DNA of 64,000 nt, taken from contig NZ_AFWV01000004.1 of NCBI RefSeq assembly GCF_000223985.1, positions 248,001 through 312,000 of the forward strand. Reading direction: 5' to 3'. Source of the stretch: Thiocapsa marina 5811. GTDB lineage: Bacteria > Pseudomonadota > Gammaproteobacteria > Chromatiales > Chromatiaceae. The translations under genes were made by a program, and so were the position numbers. The notes beneath the pieces were generated by a model. That model did not search any database, was not told the origin of the DNA, and saw only the letters and a program-made list of their open reading frames with translations. How positions within the stretch are numbered: position 1 is the first letter of the stretch; the number at the start of each line of letters is the position of its first letter. Positions 1 to 8,763 of the stretch are shown here, piece after piece.

Positions 1-1275
1 CTGCCGGAGGCCGCTCGGGCTGAGCGCGCGGCCGCGGGGCGTCGGTTGCTTCTTGAAGGCTTTCGCTGGTCCGACGTGGCACGGCGTAACATCGAGGCGG
101 CACGCCGATGGGCGGGCGCAAGCGAGCGGCCAGAGCCGAGAGTCGGTTGTGTAACAACCTGGGGCACGCGCTGCGGCATCGCCAGTTATTCCGCCCATCT
201 GATCGGGAATCTGCCGCGGGCAGTCACGATTTTAGCGGCCCGTGCCGAGGGGACAGTCGACGAGGGCGCTACCGTCGTTCGGCGTTGCTGGACGGCCGGC
301 GACGGCGATTCGCTGCAGGACCTGCGACAGGCGGTCGCCGAGGCCGGCGTCGATACCCTGGTGATTCAGTTCAATTATGGTTTCTTCGAGTTAGACGCCT
401 TTGCCGCGTTCCTCATCGATCACGTCGAGACCGGCCATATCGTCGTTGTGATGATGCATGCCACGACCGATCCGGCGACTCAGCCGCAGAAGAAACTGGC
501 TTCGCTGGTACCCGCGCTGGCGCGATGTCAGCGGATACTGGTGCATGCGCCGGCAGACCTGAACCGGCTCAAGGCCTTGGGGCTGGTGGAGAACGTGGCG
601 CTGTTTCCTCATGGCATCCTTGACTGGGCGCCACCGTCGTGCGCAACGCAAGCGCCGGATGGCACGGATCGCGACTGGCTGATTGCCTCCTATGGCTTCT
701 TTCTGCCCCATAAGGGTCTGCCACAGTTGGTCGAGGCGCTGGGGCAGTTGCGCACGCTGGGCATGCCGGTCCGGCTGCGGATGGTGAATGCTGAGTATCC
801 GGTGCCGCAATCCAAGCAGGCCATCGAGCAGGTGCGGGTGCGAATCGCGGCCCTCGGCCTTGGCGATTTGATATCGCTACACACCGACTACCTGACCGAC
901 GACGACAGTCTGCGCCTGTTGTCAGATGCGGATTTGATCGTGTTTCCCTATCATGAAACCGCCGAGTCCTCCAGCGCCGCGGTGCGCTATGGCATCGCCA
1001 GCGGCCGCCCGGTGGCCGTGACCCCCTTGCCCATCTTTGCCGACGTCGAGCAGGCCGTGCACCAGTTGCCCGGAACCTCGCCGCAAGCGATCGCCGAAGG
1101 CATCGCGAGCATCCTGAGTCGGCTGCGCGATTCGGATCCGATCCTGTCGGAAAAAGCCCAGACCGCCCAGCGCTGGCGAGACGACCACCGCTACTCGCGG
1201 GTTGCGCGGAGGCTCGACGCCATGCTCGTGGCGCTGCACCTCGAGGCGCAGTGCGCCACGGCGGGTGCGTCGTAA
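1..1275 (+). CDS. GT4-type glycosyltransferase, 5' end outside window
   Basis: The reading frame is open from base 1, so the gene begins upstream of the window; the TTG at 46 is probably not its start. The first residues, ending in GFRWSDVARRNIEAARRW, look like the last helix of one GT4 (group 1) domain. A second GT4 domain then begins with the nucleotide-sugar transferase N-terminal motif TTWGTRCGIASYSAHL, which suggests a tandem two-domain enzyme. FPHGI and the late stretch ESSSAAVRYGIASGRPVAV correspond to the GT-B donor-binding region. It is probably cytoplasmic and transfers a sugar during extracellular or lipid-linked glycan assembly. The donor and acceptor cannot be read from sequence. 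The next gene starts 90 bp downstream on the same strand. Confidence 0.75.
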   Translation: MPEAARAERAAAGRRLLLEGFRWSDVARRNIEAARRWAGASERPEPRVGCVTTWGTRCGIASYSAHLIGNLPRAVTILAARAEGTVDEGATVVRRCWTAGDGDSLQDLRQAVAEAGVDTLVIQFNYGFFELDAFAAFLIDHVETGHIVVVMMHATTDPATQPQKKLASLVPALARCQRILVHAPADLNRLKALGLVENVALFPHGILDWAPPSCATQAPDGTDRDWLIASYGFFLPHKGLPQLVEALGQLRTLGMPVRLRMVNAEYPVPQSKQAIEQVRVRIAALGLGDLISLHTDYLTDDDSLRLLSDADLIVFPYHETAESSSAAVRYGIASGRPVAVTPLPIFADVEQAVHQLPGTSPQAIAEGIASILSRLRDSDPILSEKAQTAQRWRDDHRYSRVARRLDAMLVALHLEAQCATAGAS

Positions 1276-1365
1276 GGTGCACGGCAATGTCGGTGCCCGA
1301 TTTCCGCGGTCGATGCGATTGCCCTGAAAGATAAATCGCTTCGGCTTATCCTGGAGAAATTACGG

Positions 1366-3432
1366 ATGAAACTGCTGGCTGATCACCTAAAGAACAGTCG
1401 CTTGCAGATTGTCATTTTGCTACTGATTTTTAATGCGTGCCTACTGGTGTGGTATATTTTTTTCGGCTACCAATCAGATTTTCACTCTGATAGTGCTGCT
1501 AAGGTATTGCTCGCTAGAGAAATCGTCGAGATGGGTGATTATTTCCCCGATGATTGGAACTACGTAAACGGAGATTTGTTTGTTCTTTTCGGGCATGCTT
1601 TCATTGTTCCTCTGCTCGCGTTCATGCCAGCGGGTTATACGGCACATGCCATTTCCGGGCTTATATCGGCTTCTCTAATTCTTTCGGGCATCTGGTTCTT
1701 AATTGGTATTCTAGAAGTTAGTCTCAGCCGGCGACTCCTCATCGTTGCGATTATCGCAGCCGGCATTTCGGGTTTTATGGCTGAGAACTTATACGGACAA
1801 GTTTCGTACGGGGCGATCGTATACCAAACCTGCTTCATAATTTATTTTTCTTTTCTTTTTATAGCAGTGGATAATAGAACAAGCCGGGGTCTGCTTGGGG
1901 CGGTCACGTTTGTTCTAATCGTTCTCGTTTTTTGGTCGAATCCGCAACGCGCTTTCGCGTTTATCGGGCTGCCGTTGATTTTAGCGATTTTATGGTATCG
2001 ACTTAAAATCGTGAAATCTCATTCCGGGATAGAAAGGAGATCTGTTTGGCAATTGTGCGTAATCTTATTTGCGGGCGCAATGGTAGCGACGCTTCTGCAT
2101 AACTGGGCTCTGACTGGTGCTAACAATGTGCTCGGTGCAGGCTATGCGCGTTGGCTGCCTTATGACGAAATGATGCGCAACTTGGGCTTTCTGTTAAAAG
2201 GCTATCTGGCCATTTTTGGAGGAATGCCATCACCTAATAATGCTGTTATGAGCATGGCTGGTCTCTACGATGCGACGAGACTCGGCGTTGCCTTGCTGCT
2301 CTTGGTATTGATTGCGTATCAAGTTGTGGTGGTTTTTCGACGAGGGCAGGGTGCGAATGTTTTTCTCGGCATATTTTCTCTGACTGCGTGCATGACAGTG
2401 CTCTTCTTGCAAGTGACAACGACTATTCCGGACATGACCGATCCAGTTGGGGCCTCTCGATATCTAGTGCCGTCGCTCTTTTTTTTACTTGTTTTTGTAT
2501 TGGCTCAACCGCTTGATTGGTACAACAAGCCATTGGTTGCGTTTGGAACTATGTCGCTCGCGGCGGTTTTTGTGACGAGTGCAATTCCATCATTCGTAAA
2601 GTCCGACAATGGTTCCAACCTTAATTGGGGGCTGAGTGTTGAGCGTAAGGCCGAAAATTTGTTTGAGGGGTTGCGCATTTTTCTTGCGGATAACGGTTTA
2701 CGGTATGGCTACGCAAGTTACTGGAATGCTGGGATTTTAAGCGTGATGAGTGACGAAGAGGCTCTCGTTCGACAGATCATATTTGACCGTGGCCTTCCAG
2801 TCCCTATGCGGCATTTGTCATCTAATCGCTGGTATCGGTCATCTGCCTGGCAAGGTGAAGCGTTCTTTCTCTTCACGAAGCAGGAAGCGGATTTGGTTGA
2901 CTGGGAGCTGCTTCAGTCTTACATAGGAAAGCCAGAACGGGAACTTGTTTACGGAAACTTCAGAATCTTTGTTTTTGATCGGAACGAACCGTCATTACTG
3001 CCTGGGTGGGATACTCGATACGACTCGCCCATGACCTTCTTGGCGACGAAGCGGTCCCTCACACGTGCGGGGCGCTTCGTGGAGGGCTACGATAGTATCG
3101 GTTCGGTGTTGGTTGCAGAGAAAAGCGAGATAGGCCCACTTCACTTCGGCCCATACGTAAACGTCGATCCTGGTAAGTATAGAGTTACGTTTCTTGTATC
3201 CTCTGATTATAATGAGAGCGGTAGTGTGAGACTGGATGTGGTTGCCTTGCCAGATCAAAAGTTATTTGCCGAAGAGACGTTTAATTTCAGCGATGGCACG
3301 CGTGAGTTAAGTATCGAGCTGGATGAGCCACGGACATTAGAATTTAGGGTCTGGGCGCTAGGGAGGGAGAAAGTCGTTTTTAGAGGCGTCACTATTGAAC
3401 GTGTCTCAGATCACGAGCGGGGTCTTGAGTGA
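1366..3432 (+). CDS. Polytopic membrane protein, possible GT-C glycosyltransferase, with soluble C-terminal domain
   Basis: 688 residues. The ATG at 1366 follows CTGGAGAAATTACGG, which supplies a Shine-Dalgarno. About ten hydrophobic segments fill residues 12-410 (for example 15-34, 71-88, 123-140, 176-190, 308-325, 366-382, 390-408). The first external loop holds the acidic run SDFHSDSAAK, the position where GT-C enzymes carry catalytic acids. Residues 430-688 are soluble, and the last ~110 (around GPYVNVDPGKYRVTFLVS) read like a beta-sandwich carbohydrate-binding module. Assignment to GT-C is inference; the family is not recognised with certainty. The gene is visibly AT-rich with T-runs, unlike the GC-rich genes on either side, consistent with horizontal acquisition. 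Its stop codon overlaps the following methyltransferase remnant. Confidence 0.6.
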   Translation: MKLLADHLKNSRLQIVILLLIFNACLLVWYIFFGYQSDFHSDSAAKVLLAREIVEMGDYFPDDWNYVNGDLFVLFGHAFIVPLLAFMPAGYTAHAISGLISASLILSGIWFLIGILEVSLSRRLLIVAIIAAGISGFMAENLYGQVSYGAIVYQTCFIIYFSFLFIAVDNRTSRGLLGAVTFVLIVLVFWSNPQRAFAFIGLPLILAILWYRLKIVKSHSGIERRSVWQLCVILFAGAMVATLLHNWALTGANNVLGAGYARWLPYDEMMRNLGFLLKGYLAIFGGMPSPNNAVMSMAGLYDATRLGVALLLLVLIAYQVVVVFRRGQGANVFLGIFSLTACMTVLFLQVTTTIPDMTDPVGASRYLVPSLFFLLVFVLAQPLDWYNKPLVAFGTMSLAAVFVTSAIPSFVKSDNGSNLNWGLSVERKAENLFEGLRIFLADNGLRYGYASYWNAGILSVMSDEEALVRQIIFDRGLPVPMRHLSSNRWYRSSAWQGEAFFLFTKQEADLVDWELLQSYIGKPERELVYGNFRIFVFDRNEPSLLPGWDTRYDSPMTFLATKRSLTRAGRFVEGYDSIGSVLVAEKSEIGPLHFGPYVNVDPGKYRVTFLVSSDYNESGSVRLDVVALPDQKLFAEETFNFSDGTRELSIELDEPRTLEFRVWALGREKVVFRGVTIERVSDHERGLE

Positions 3433-4046
3433 TCACCGCGGAGTGCATCGACCTGCCAATAATACTTGCGGCTCACCGCCACGAAGGAGCGGAAAAAAAG
3501 TTGACTTTTGTATCCGGTATCCAAGACAGGTTGACCTTCTCCGGAGTGCTACCTTCGCGATGTGATGAACCTGGGCTGGTGCGAGCGGTGGGATATCGCG
3601 TTTCTTCTCGATTTTATCGAGCAGTTGCCGGAAGATACAGGGGCGATGCCCAGGCGGTTCAGGTGCTCAAGCCCGGAGGGCTTGTATTCGTCACCACGCA
3701 GGCCTTTCTACAGTTCTGTAGCTTAAATGACGACGTCGCCAACCGGCCGCGCTGGTACAGGTGTGGGGAATTTGGCAATCTAGCTGAAGACTGTGGGCCT
3801 GAGCTGTGTGACGCGCGCTATTTCATGTTCCTGCTAGTTCCGCTCTATTGGTTGGTAAGGCGGCGGAAAGGTTTCGAAACAATGACCTGCGAAGAACAGC
3901 AGCGAATTCCCGAGAAGGCAAACCAAATCCCGGCTGCGCCGATCAGTTTTTTGCTGAGCGCCATATTTGCAGCGGGAACCCCGCTCGGGTACTGGCTGCG
4001 TTTTCCCTGGGGTGCTTCGATTTCCGGCGTCTTTCGTAAGCCATGA
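3429..4046 (+). pseudogene. Frameshifted SAM-dependent methyltransferase remnant
   Basis: Two reading frames carry pieces of one class I methyltransferase. In the frame open from the GTG at 3429, the segment QAVQVLKPGG, then a WYRCGEF-type helix and the tail ending in GVFRKP, match the C-terminal half of the family. The immediately preceding motif, WDIAFLLDFIEQLPEDTGAM (family form FDxxxxxDVxEHxxDD), lies in the +1 frame at about 3590-3650. A shift near 3650 is therefore needed to join them. The N-terminal Rossmann motif with the SAM-binding glycines is absent. The end overlaps the next start as ATGA, so the ancestral gene was translationally coupled to the GT2 downstream. I am confident that it is a decayed methyltransferase, less so of the exact lesion. 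Confidence 0.7.
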
Positions 4047-4969
4047 TTTCCTTTGTTGTTCCCGTCTACCGCTCGGCGGAGAGCCTCGCAGAACTGTATC
4101 ACCGCTTGTTGGCGGAGTTCGGCTCAACGGCGGCCGGGTTTGAGTTGATCTTCGTCGAAGACTGTGGGGGCGACCGCTCTTGGCATGTCATCCAACAACT
4201 CGCCGCCCGTGATGCACGGGTGCGTGGCTTTCAGATGAGCCGTAACTACGGCCAGCACAATGCGCTCCTGTGCGGCATCCGGGCGGCAGAAGGCGATGTC
4301 GTTGTGACGCTCGACGACGACCTACAGCATCCCCCGGAAGAGATTCCGAAGCTACTGGCTAAACTGGACGAAGGTTACGACGTAGTGTACGGTCCTCCGG
4401 AGCAGGAGCAGCACGGCCTGCTGCGCGATCTGGCCTCGCAGATCACCAAGCTGGCGCTTGAGGGCGCGATGGGAGCGGCGAATGCCCGCCACGCCAGCGC
4501 GCTGCGCGCTTTCCGCACGCGCTTGAGGGATGCCTTTGCTGATTACAGCAGCCCAACGGTGAACATCGACGTGCTACTGACCTGGGCCACTACGAGCTTT
4601 ACAACGGTCCGGGTCCGGCATGAAGCGCGCAAGTTCGGGCAATCCGGCTATACGCCCCGAAAGTTGGTGCGCCATGCCCTGAATATGATGACCGGCTTCT
4701 CCACACGGCCCTTGCAGCTCGCTAGCCTCATGGGGTTCGCCTTTGCACTTTTTGGCCTGGTCATCCTCGGCTATGTGCTGATACGCTGGTTGCTGCAGGG
4801 TAGCGCAGTGCCTGGTTTTGCTTTCCTGGCATCCATCATCACGGTCTTTTCCGGTGCCCAACTGCTGGCGCTCGGAATAATTGGAGAGTATCTGGCGCGG
4901 ATGCATTTCCGCACTATGGACCGCCCGCCCTATGTGGTACGTGAGAAAACGGGCGAATCGAGCTCCTGA
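4043..4969 (+). CDS. GT2 polyprenyl-phosphate glycosyltransferase, GtrB/ArnC-like
   Basis: 308 residues. The N-terminal GT-A domain starts with ISFVVPVYRSAESL; the donor and metal motif is TLDDDLQHPPEEIP and the acceptor region has SRNYGQHNALLCGI. Two C-terminal transmembrane helices (about 224-247 and 255-280) are followed by the GEYLARMHFRTMDRPPY tail typical of bactoprenol-phosphate glucosyl- and aminoarabinosyl-transferases. The role inferred from the family is transfer of a sugar from a nucleotide donor to undecaprenyl phosphate on the inner face of the membrane. A GtrA-type flippase candidate lies 680 bp downstream, the usual partner. The start is fixed by the ATGA overlap with the broken methyltransferase upstream. 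Confidence 0.88.
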   Translation: MISFVVPVYRSAESLAELYHRLLAEFGSTAAGFELIFVEDCGGDRSWHVIQQLAARDARVRGFQMSRNYGQHNALLCGIRAAEGDVVVTLDDDLQHPPEEIPKLLAKLDEGYDVVYGPPEQEQHGLLRDLASQITKLALEGAMGAANARHASALRAFRTRLRDAFADYSSPTVNIDVLLTWATTSFTTVRVRHEARKFGQSGYTPRKLVRHALNMMTGFSTRPLQLASLMGFAFALFGLVILGYVLIRWLLQGSAVPGFAFLASIITVFSGAQLLALGIIGEYLARMHFRTMDRPPYVVREKTGESSS

Positions 4970-5650
4970 GCCAACAGTTCCCACTCACCTTCATGCCAGA
5001 TATGCCGCAGAAACGACTTTCGGCCCAGGAGGTGCCTCGGAACACGCTGGTGCTCATCGTGCCGGGAAATCAAGTTGAAGGGCTCGAGGTCTTCAATTCG
5101 CATGGTGCCATCACCGACTATGGCGGGTTCAAGGCTGGCTGGAAGGCGAGTGGACGGCGTTCTGATTTGCCGTCCGGCAGATTGCCGTTTGCTGGACGCG
5201 ATACTTCTTGAGGGACATGTGTTTCGCTTTATTACTGCGGTTGCTCAAGGTTGGGGCGGTGGAGCCTGATCGGGATATTTTTCGTCGAGAAAAAGTCGAG
5301 GTTGTCGGTGTATTAGCGTCTGACCGTGATCGCTCCGCGGTTGCACTGGCGTGGTTATGGTCGAGATGTGTGACCGGCGGTGCAGAGGCGCCGCCAAACC
5401 GAAGGCTGAGAAGCCGTGCACACTACGGCCTCCGCCCGCAATACGGCGGCCTCAAAGTTTCTATGCGTTACTTCAGTTGCGTTTCATTCCGTTCGAGGTA
5501 TCCTTTTAACGGATAGGGAGAGAAGAGTGATTGACTAGCATTTGCAGTGACCGCGCTCGATTGCACTCTGGTTCGCGTCATCACCATAAGCGATGACGAT
5601 GGTCAAAGGTTTTTGTTCTATTGTGATCCTCGGCTCCTTCAAGCTAACGC
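4970..5650 (+). other. 680-bp gap with possible decayed coding fragments
   Basis: No intact gene is convincing here. A 72-codon frame at 4993-5211 contains a protein-like stretch (VPRNTLVLIVPGNQVEGLEVF, continuing through ITDYGGFKAGW). Another short frame at 5208-5516 follows, but neither has a recognisable family or clear ribosome site. Together they could be the remains of one gene broken by frameshifts. From 5517 to 5650 the sequence becomes AT-rich and leads into gtrA; it could hold that gene's promoter, but no clear -35/-10 pair stands out. Confidence 0.3.
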
Positions 5651-6058
5651 ATGAAATCCCTTCACGATTTAAGCAGGCAGACAATACGGTATGGCATCGT
5701 CGGGCTCGCTTCGAATATAATGCTTTATGTACTATATTTGATCCTTGTTGATTTGGGGGGGGACAGCAAGTTCGTAGTGGCGCTCCTGTATGTTGTTGGG
5801 TTATCAGTTACTTTTATTTTTAACAAGCGCTGGAGTTTTTCGCATCAAGGTAGATTAGAGTGCAGCCTGAAGCGTTACCTCATACTTTACGGGTGTCTCT
5901 ATCTCACAAATGTCATGGTACTTTGGCTGTTTGTCGATTTGTTCGTCCTCCCACACGCCATTGTACAGGCATGCGTGGTCCTGACCTTTATTCCTGTAGT
6001 CTTTCTGGTGCAGCGTTATTGGGTATTCCCGGTAGCCGCTAGCGCAGGCCTTGAATGA
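5651..6058 (+). CDS. GtrA-family membrane protein
   Basis: 135 residues with four hydrophobic helices (about 14-34, 44-58, 72-92, 98-120). The GtrA signature is present: QTIRYGIVGLASN at the N-terminus, FIFNKRWSF between helices 2 and 3, and VQRYWVF at the end. Family members are thought to flip or accompany undecaprenyl-phosphate-linked sugars made by GtrB-type enzymes, and the GtrB-like GT2 gene ending at 4969 is the obvious partner. The coding sequence is AT-rich relative to the window, like the methyltransferase that follows 24 bp later. The two probably arrived together. Confidence 0.85.
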   Translation: MKSLHDLSRQTIRYGIVGLASNIMLYVLYLILVDLGGDSKFVVALLYVVGLSVTFIFNKRWSFSHQGRLECSLKRYLILYGCLYLTNVMVLWLFVDLFVLPHAIVQACVVLTFIPVVFLVQRYWVFPVAASAGLE

Positions 6059-6082
6059 AAAAATGATCAGCGGGTCTCTCTT

Positions 6083-6715
6083 ATGGCACAGTTGACGACA
6101 GGCATCAGAAAAATTCTTACGCGGCCTTGGGTTTATGACCTGTTTCAAGAGGCGGTTGGGGCGGGGAGATTACGCAAGAAATATGTCGCATCTTCTGTGC
6201 AGCCCATTCCAGGCGTAAAGATTCTCGATATTGGGTGCGGTACGAGTGAGATTCTTCGCTTTTTGCCGGAGTCGGTAGTTTATGTTGGTTACGATTTATC
6301 GGCCGACTATATTCGCTCAGCACGAAGTAGATACGGGTGTCGGGGTGAGTGGCACTGTTCTCCGGTCTCCGATATGCACGTTGACGATTTCGGCACCTTC
6401 GACATTGTAATGGCGAACGGGGTCTTTCATCATCTGGATGATCAAGATGCGATGCGACTAGCAGAGATCGCGGCAAGGGCATTAAAGGTATCGGGACGAT
6501 TCTGTTCCTTCGACGGTTGCTTCACTAAGGATCAAGGCCGAATTGCGCGATACATTATTGCCAAAGACCGGGGACAAAACGTACGTAAACCGGAAGGCTA
6601 CCTGGCACTGGTGCGCCCATATTTTTCTACCTGTGATATTAGCGTGCGGCGAGATTTGTTAAGAATTCCTTACACCCACGCCATTATTGTGGCTACTAAG
6701 GATAGTCCAGGATGA
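6083..6715 (+). CDS. Class I SAM-dependent methyltransferase
   Basis: 210 residues. Motif I is VKILDIGCGTSEILRFL (about residues 44-60), motif II is VGYDLSADYI, and motif IV is FDIVMANGVFHHLDD, followed by the ALKVSGRF loop. This is the small UbiE/Methyltransf_11-type fold found in O-antigen and exopolysaccharide loci, where it methylates a sugar or lipid-linked intermediate. The substrate is unknown. Composition is AT-rich compared with the aminotransferase gene that follows, and the 3' end overlaps that gene as ATGA, giving translational coupling. Confidence 0.82.
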   Translation: MAQLTTGIRKILTRPWVYDLFQEAVGAGRLRKKYVASSVQPIPGVKILDIGCGTSEILRFLPESVVYVGYDLSADYIRSARSRYGCRGEWHCSPVSDMHVDDFGTFDIVMANGVFHHLDDQDAMRLAEIAARALKVSGRFCSFDGCFTKDQGRIARYIIAKDRGQNVRKPEGYLALVRPYFSTCDISVRRDLLRIPYTHAIIVATKDSPG

Positions 6716-7845
6716 TCCCGTTCAACCGACCCCACCTCGTCGGCAAGGAGCTCTGGTACATCGCACAGGCCCACGCCAAGGGCCAGATGGCCGGGGATGG
6801 AAGCTTCACCAAACAATCTCAGGCCTGGCTGGAGCAGCGCACCGGCTGCCGAAAGGCTCTGCTCACCCACTCGTGCACCGCCGCGCTTGAGATGGCCGCC
6901 ATCCTCGCCGACATCCAGCCCGGCGACGAGGTGATCCTCCCGTCCTACACCTTCGTCTCCACCGCCAACGCCTTTGTGCTGCGCGGCGCTGTTCCGGTGT
7001 TCGTCGATATACGCCCGGATACCCTGAACCTCGACGAGCGGTTGATCGAGTCGGCCATCACGCCGCGCACCCGTGCCGTCGTGCCGGTGCATTATGGCGG
7101 GGTTGGGTGCGCCATGGATGTGATCTTGAACCTAGCCGAACGTCATGGCTTGCTGGTCATCGAGGATGCTGCGCAGGGGGTGATGGCGTCCTATCAGGGA
7201 AGGCCGCTGGGCTCGATTGGGCATCTGGGTACACTGAGCTTCCACGAGACCAAGAACATCATCTCCGGCGAGGGCGGCGCGCTGTTGATCAACGATTCGA
7301 CCCTTGCCGAACGCGCCGAGATCATCCGTGAGAAGGGCACCAATCGGAGCCAGTTCTTTCGCGGCCAGGTGGACAAATATACTTGGGTGGATATCGGTTC
7401 ATCCTACCTGCCGGGCGAGATCATCGCCGCCTTCCTCTGGGCGCAAATGGAGGAGGCCGACACCATCACCGCACGCCGGCTGGCGATCTGGGAGCGCTAT
7501 CACGCCGCCTTCGAGTCCCTGGAGCGGGCCGGGCGTGTGAGGCGGCCGGTGATCCCGCAAGGGTGTGGGCACAACGCCCATCTTTACTCGCTCTTGCTGC
7601 AGGATCTGGATGATCGCACAGCCTTCATCGACGCCATGAAGCAGTCTGGGATTCACTGTGTCTTTCACTATGTGCCATTGCATAGCGCACCGCATGGCCA
7701 GGTGGTGGGCCGAACCGCGGGCAATCTGCCGGTGACCGATGATCTCGCCGATCGCTTGGTGCGCTTGCCGCTGTGGCTTGGATTGGAGGACCAACAAGAA
7801 CAGGTGATCGCGGCCGCACTGGCCTTGCTGGAGAATGCTCGCTAA
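6712..7845 (+). CDS. dTDP-4-amino-4,6-dideoxygalactose transaminase, WecE-like
   Basis: 377 residues, full length for the DegT/DnrJ/EryC1 family. The PLP lysine is K181 in FHETKNIISGEGGAL, which is the WecE/RffA form of the site. LLTHSCTAALEMAA (phosphate-binding loop) and VIEDAAQGVMASY (the Asp that pairs with the pyridine nitrogen) are also present. The expected reaction is transamination of dTDP-4-keto-6-deoxyglucose to the 4-amino sugar, with glutamate as donor. The gene is GC-rich and starts inside the previous stop (ATGA). The hexapeptide acyltransferase at 8047 is the natural next enzyme and would N-acylate the new amino group. No dTDP-glucose synthase or dehydratase is in this window, so those must lie elsewhere. 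Confidence 0.88.
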   Translation: MIPFNRPHLVGKELWYIAQAHAKGQMAGDGSFTKQSQAWLEQRTGCRKALLTHSCTAALEMAAILADIQPGDEVILPSYTFVSTANAFVLRGAVPVFVDIRPDTLNLDERLIESAITPRTRAVVPVHYGGVGCAMDVILNLAERHGLLVIEDAAQGVMASYQGRPLGSIGHLGTLSFHETKNIISGEGGALLINDSTLAERAEIIREKGTNRSQFFRGQVDKYTWVDIGSSYLPGEIIAAFLWAQMEEADTITARRLAIWERYHAAFESLERAGRVRRPVIPQGCGHNAHLYSLLLQDLDDRTAFIDAMKQSGIHCVFHYVPLHSAPHGQVVGRTAGNLPVTDDLADRLVRLPLWLGLEDQQEQVIAAALALLENAR

Positions 7846-7943
7846 TGACGGATTAGCCTCTGCTGGTCGGCCGTCGACATCGGGGTGGAGTTAGGTGGAT
7901 GGGTGCGTTACTGTCGGATCACCGGCACGTGCGGTTTCGGTAG

Positions 7944-8042
7944 TTGGCGTTGGGGGGCATTGGGGACTATCTGGCGGGTATGCCTTTCCTCACGATGGAC
8001 CGCCCGCCTTATACCGTTCGCGAATTCACAAGAGGAAATTAG
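7944..8042 (+). pseudogene. 3' remnant of a second GtrB-like GT2 gene
   Basis: One frame reads LALGGIGDYLAGMPFLTMDR and then PPYTVREF before a TAG at 8040. It aligns residue for residue with the C-terminal tail of the intact GT2 gene ending at 4969 (ALGIIGEYLARMHFRTMDRPPYVVRE). A TAG at 7941 closes the frame upstream, and there is no start or catalytic domain. It is therefore a scar of about 32 codons from another copy of this family, left directly upstream of the acyltransferase. The remaining ~100 bp between 7846 and 7943 shows no other gene. Confidence 0.75.
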
Positions 8043-8046
8043 TGCC

Positions 8047-8607
8047 ATGGGCTTTCTGTCACAGCAAGAGCTTGAGGATCTAAATTTCAGATCGCTTGGC
8101 AAGAGCGTTCTAGTTAGCACAAAGGCATCAGTTTATAATCCGGAGCTTATAGAGATTGGCGACCACTCTAGGATTGATGATTTTTGCGTTATATCTGGAC
8201 GGGTTCGCTTAGGCAGGAATGTTCATATTGCGGTTTTTTGTAATGTTTGCGGCGGAGAAGAAGGTGTCTTTCTTGACGATTTTTCCGGGCTCGCCTACGG
8301 TTGCCATGTCTTTAGTCAATCAGATGATTACTCGGGTCAGACTATGACGAACCCGACTGTTCCTGACCGCTACAAGAAAGAAGCAAAAAAGCCAGTGGTC
8401 ATAAAGCGTCATGCTATTGTTGGCGCATGTAGTGTCATCTTACCCGGCGTTGTTCTGGAAGAGGGTGTTTCCGTAGGGGCAATGTCGATGGTTTCAAAAA
8501 AGACCGACGCTTGGTCTATTTATTTTGGGGTTCCAGCAAAAAAGATTAAGTCAAGGTCTCGCGAGTTACTGAAGCTTGAGAAAGATTATTTAAATAGTGG
8601 TGTGTAG
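8047..8607 (+). CDS. Left-handed beta-helix (hexapeptide) acyltransferase
   Basis: 186 residues from the ATG at 8047, which follows AGAGGAAATT at a proper distance; a longer frame from 7885 would run through the GT2 remnant and is rejected. Imperfect hexapeptide repeats (IEIGDHSRIDDFCVISG, VRLGRNVHIA, then VIKRHAIVGACSVILPGVVL) form the trimeric left-handed helix of acetyl-CoA-dependent sugar acetyltransferases. The C-terminal YFGVPAKKIKSR is the usual family ending. It resembles the sugar N/O-acetyltransferases that act on dTDP-amino-deoxyhexoses, and its position just after the WecE-like gene supports N-acylation of that amino sugar. Composition is AT-rich. Confidence 0.8.
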   Translation: MGFLSQQELEDLNFRSLGKSVLVSTKASVYNPELIEIGDHSRIDDFCVISGRVRLGRNVHIAVFCNVCGGEEGVFLDDFSGLAYGCHVFSQSDDYSGQTMTNPTVPDRYKKEAKKPVVIKRHAIVGACSVILPGVVLEEGVSVGAMSMVSKKTDAWSIYFGVPAKKIKSRSRELLKLEKDYLNSGV

Positions 8608-8763
8608 CCCGCTCCGCCAGGACCGAAAACACGTGTGCCGAGGGGTTCTCACGACGTGACCTGATCGGTTTTGGCTTAAGGAATCCTTAGGCTACATTTC
8701 CGCTAGGCTTATGCGGCTTAGCTCCAAAGTTAGCAAGAAGAAAGTAGACAGCGGCAAACTTAA

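Noticed and set aside
4993-5516. Two short plus-strand ORFs as genes
   Set aside because: Protein-like stretches exist, but without ribosome sites, families or a continuous frame; listed only as a gap with possible remnants.
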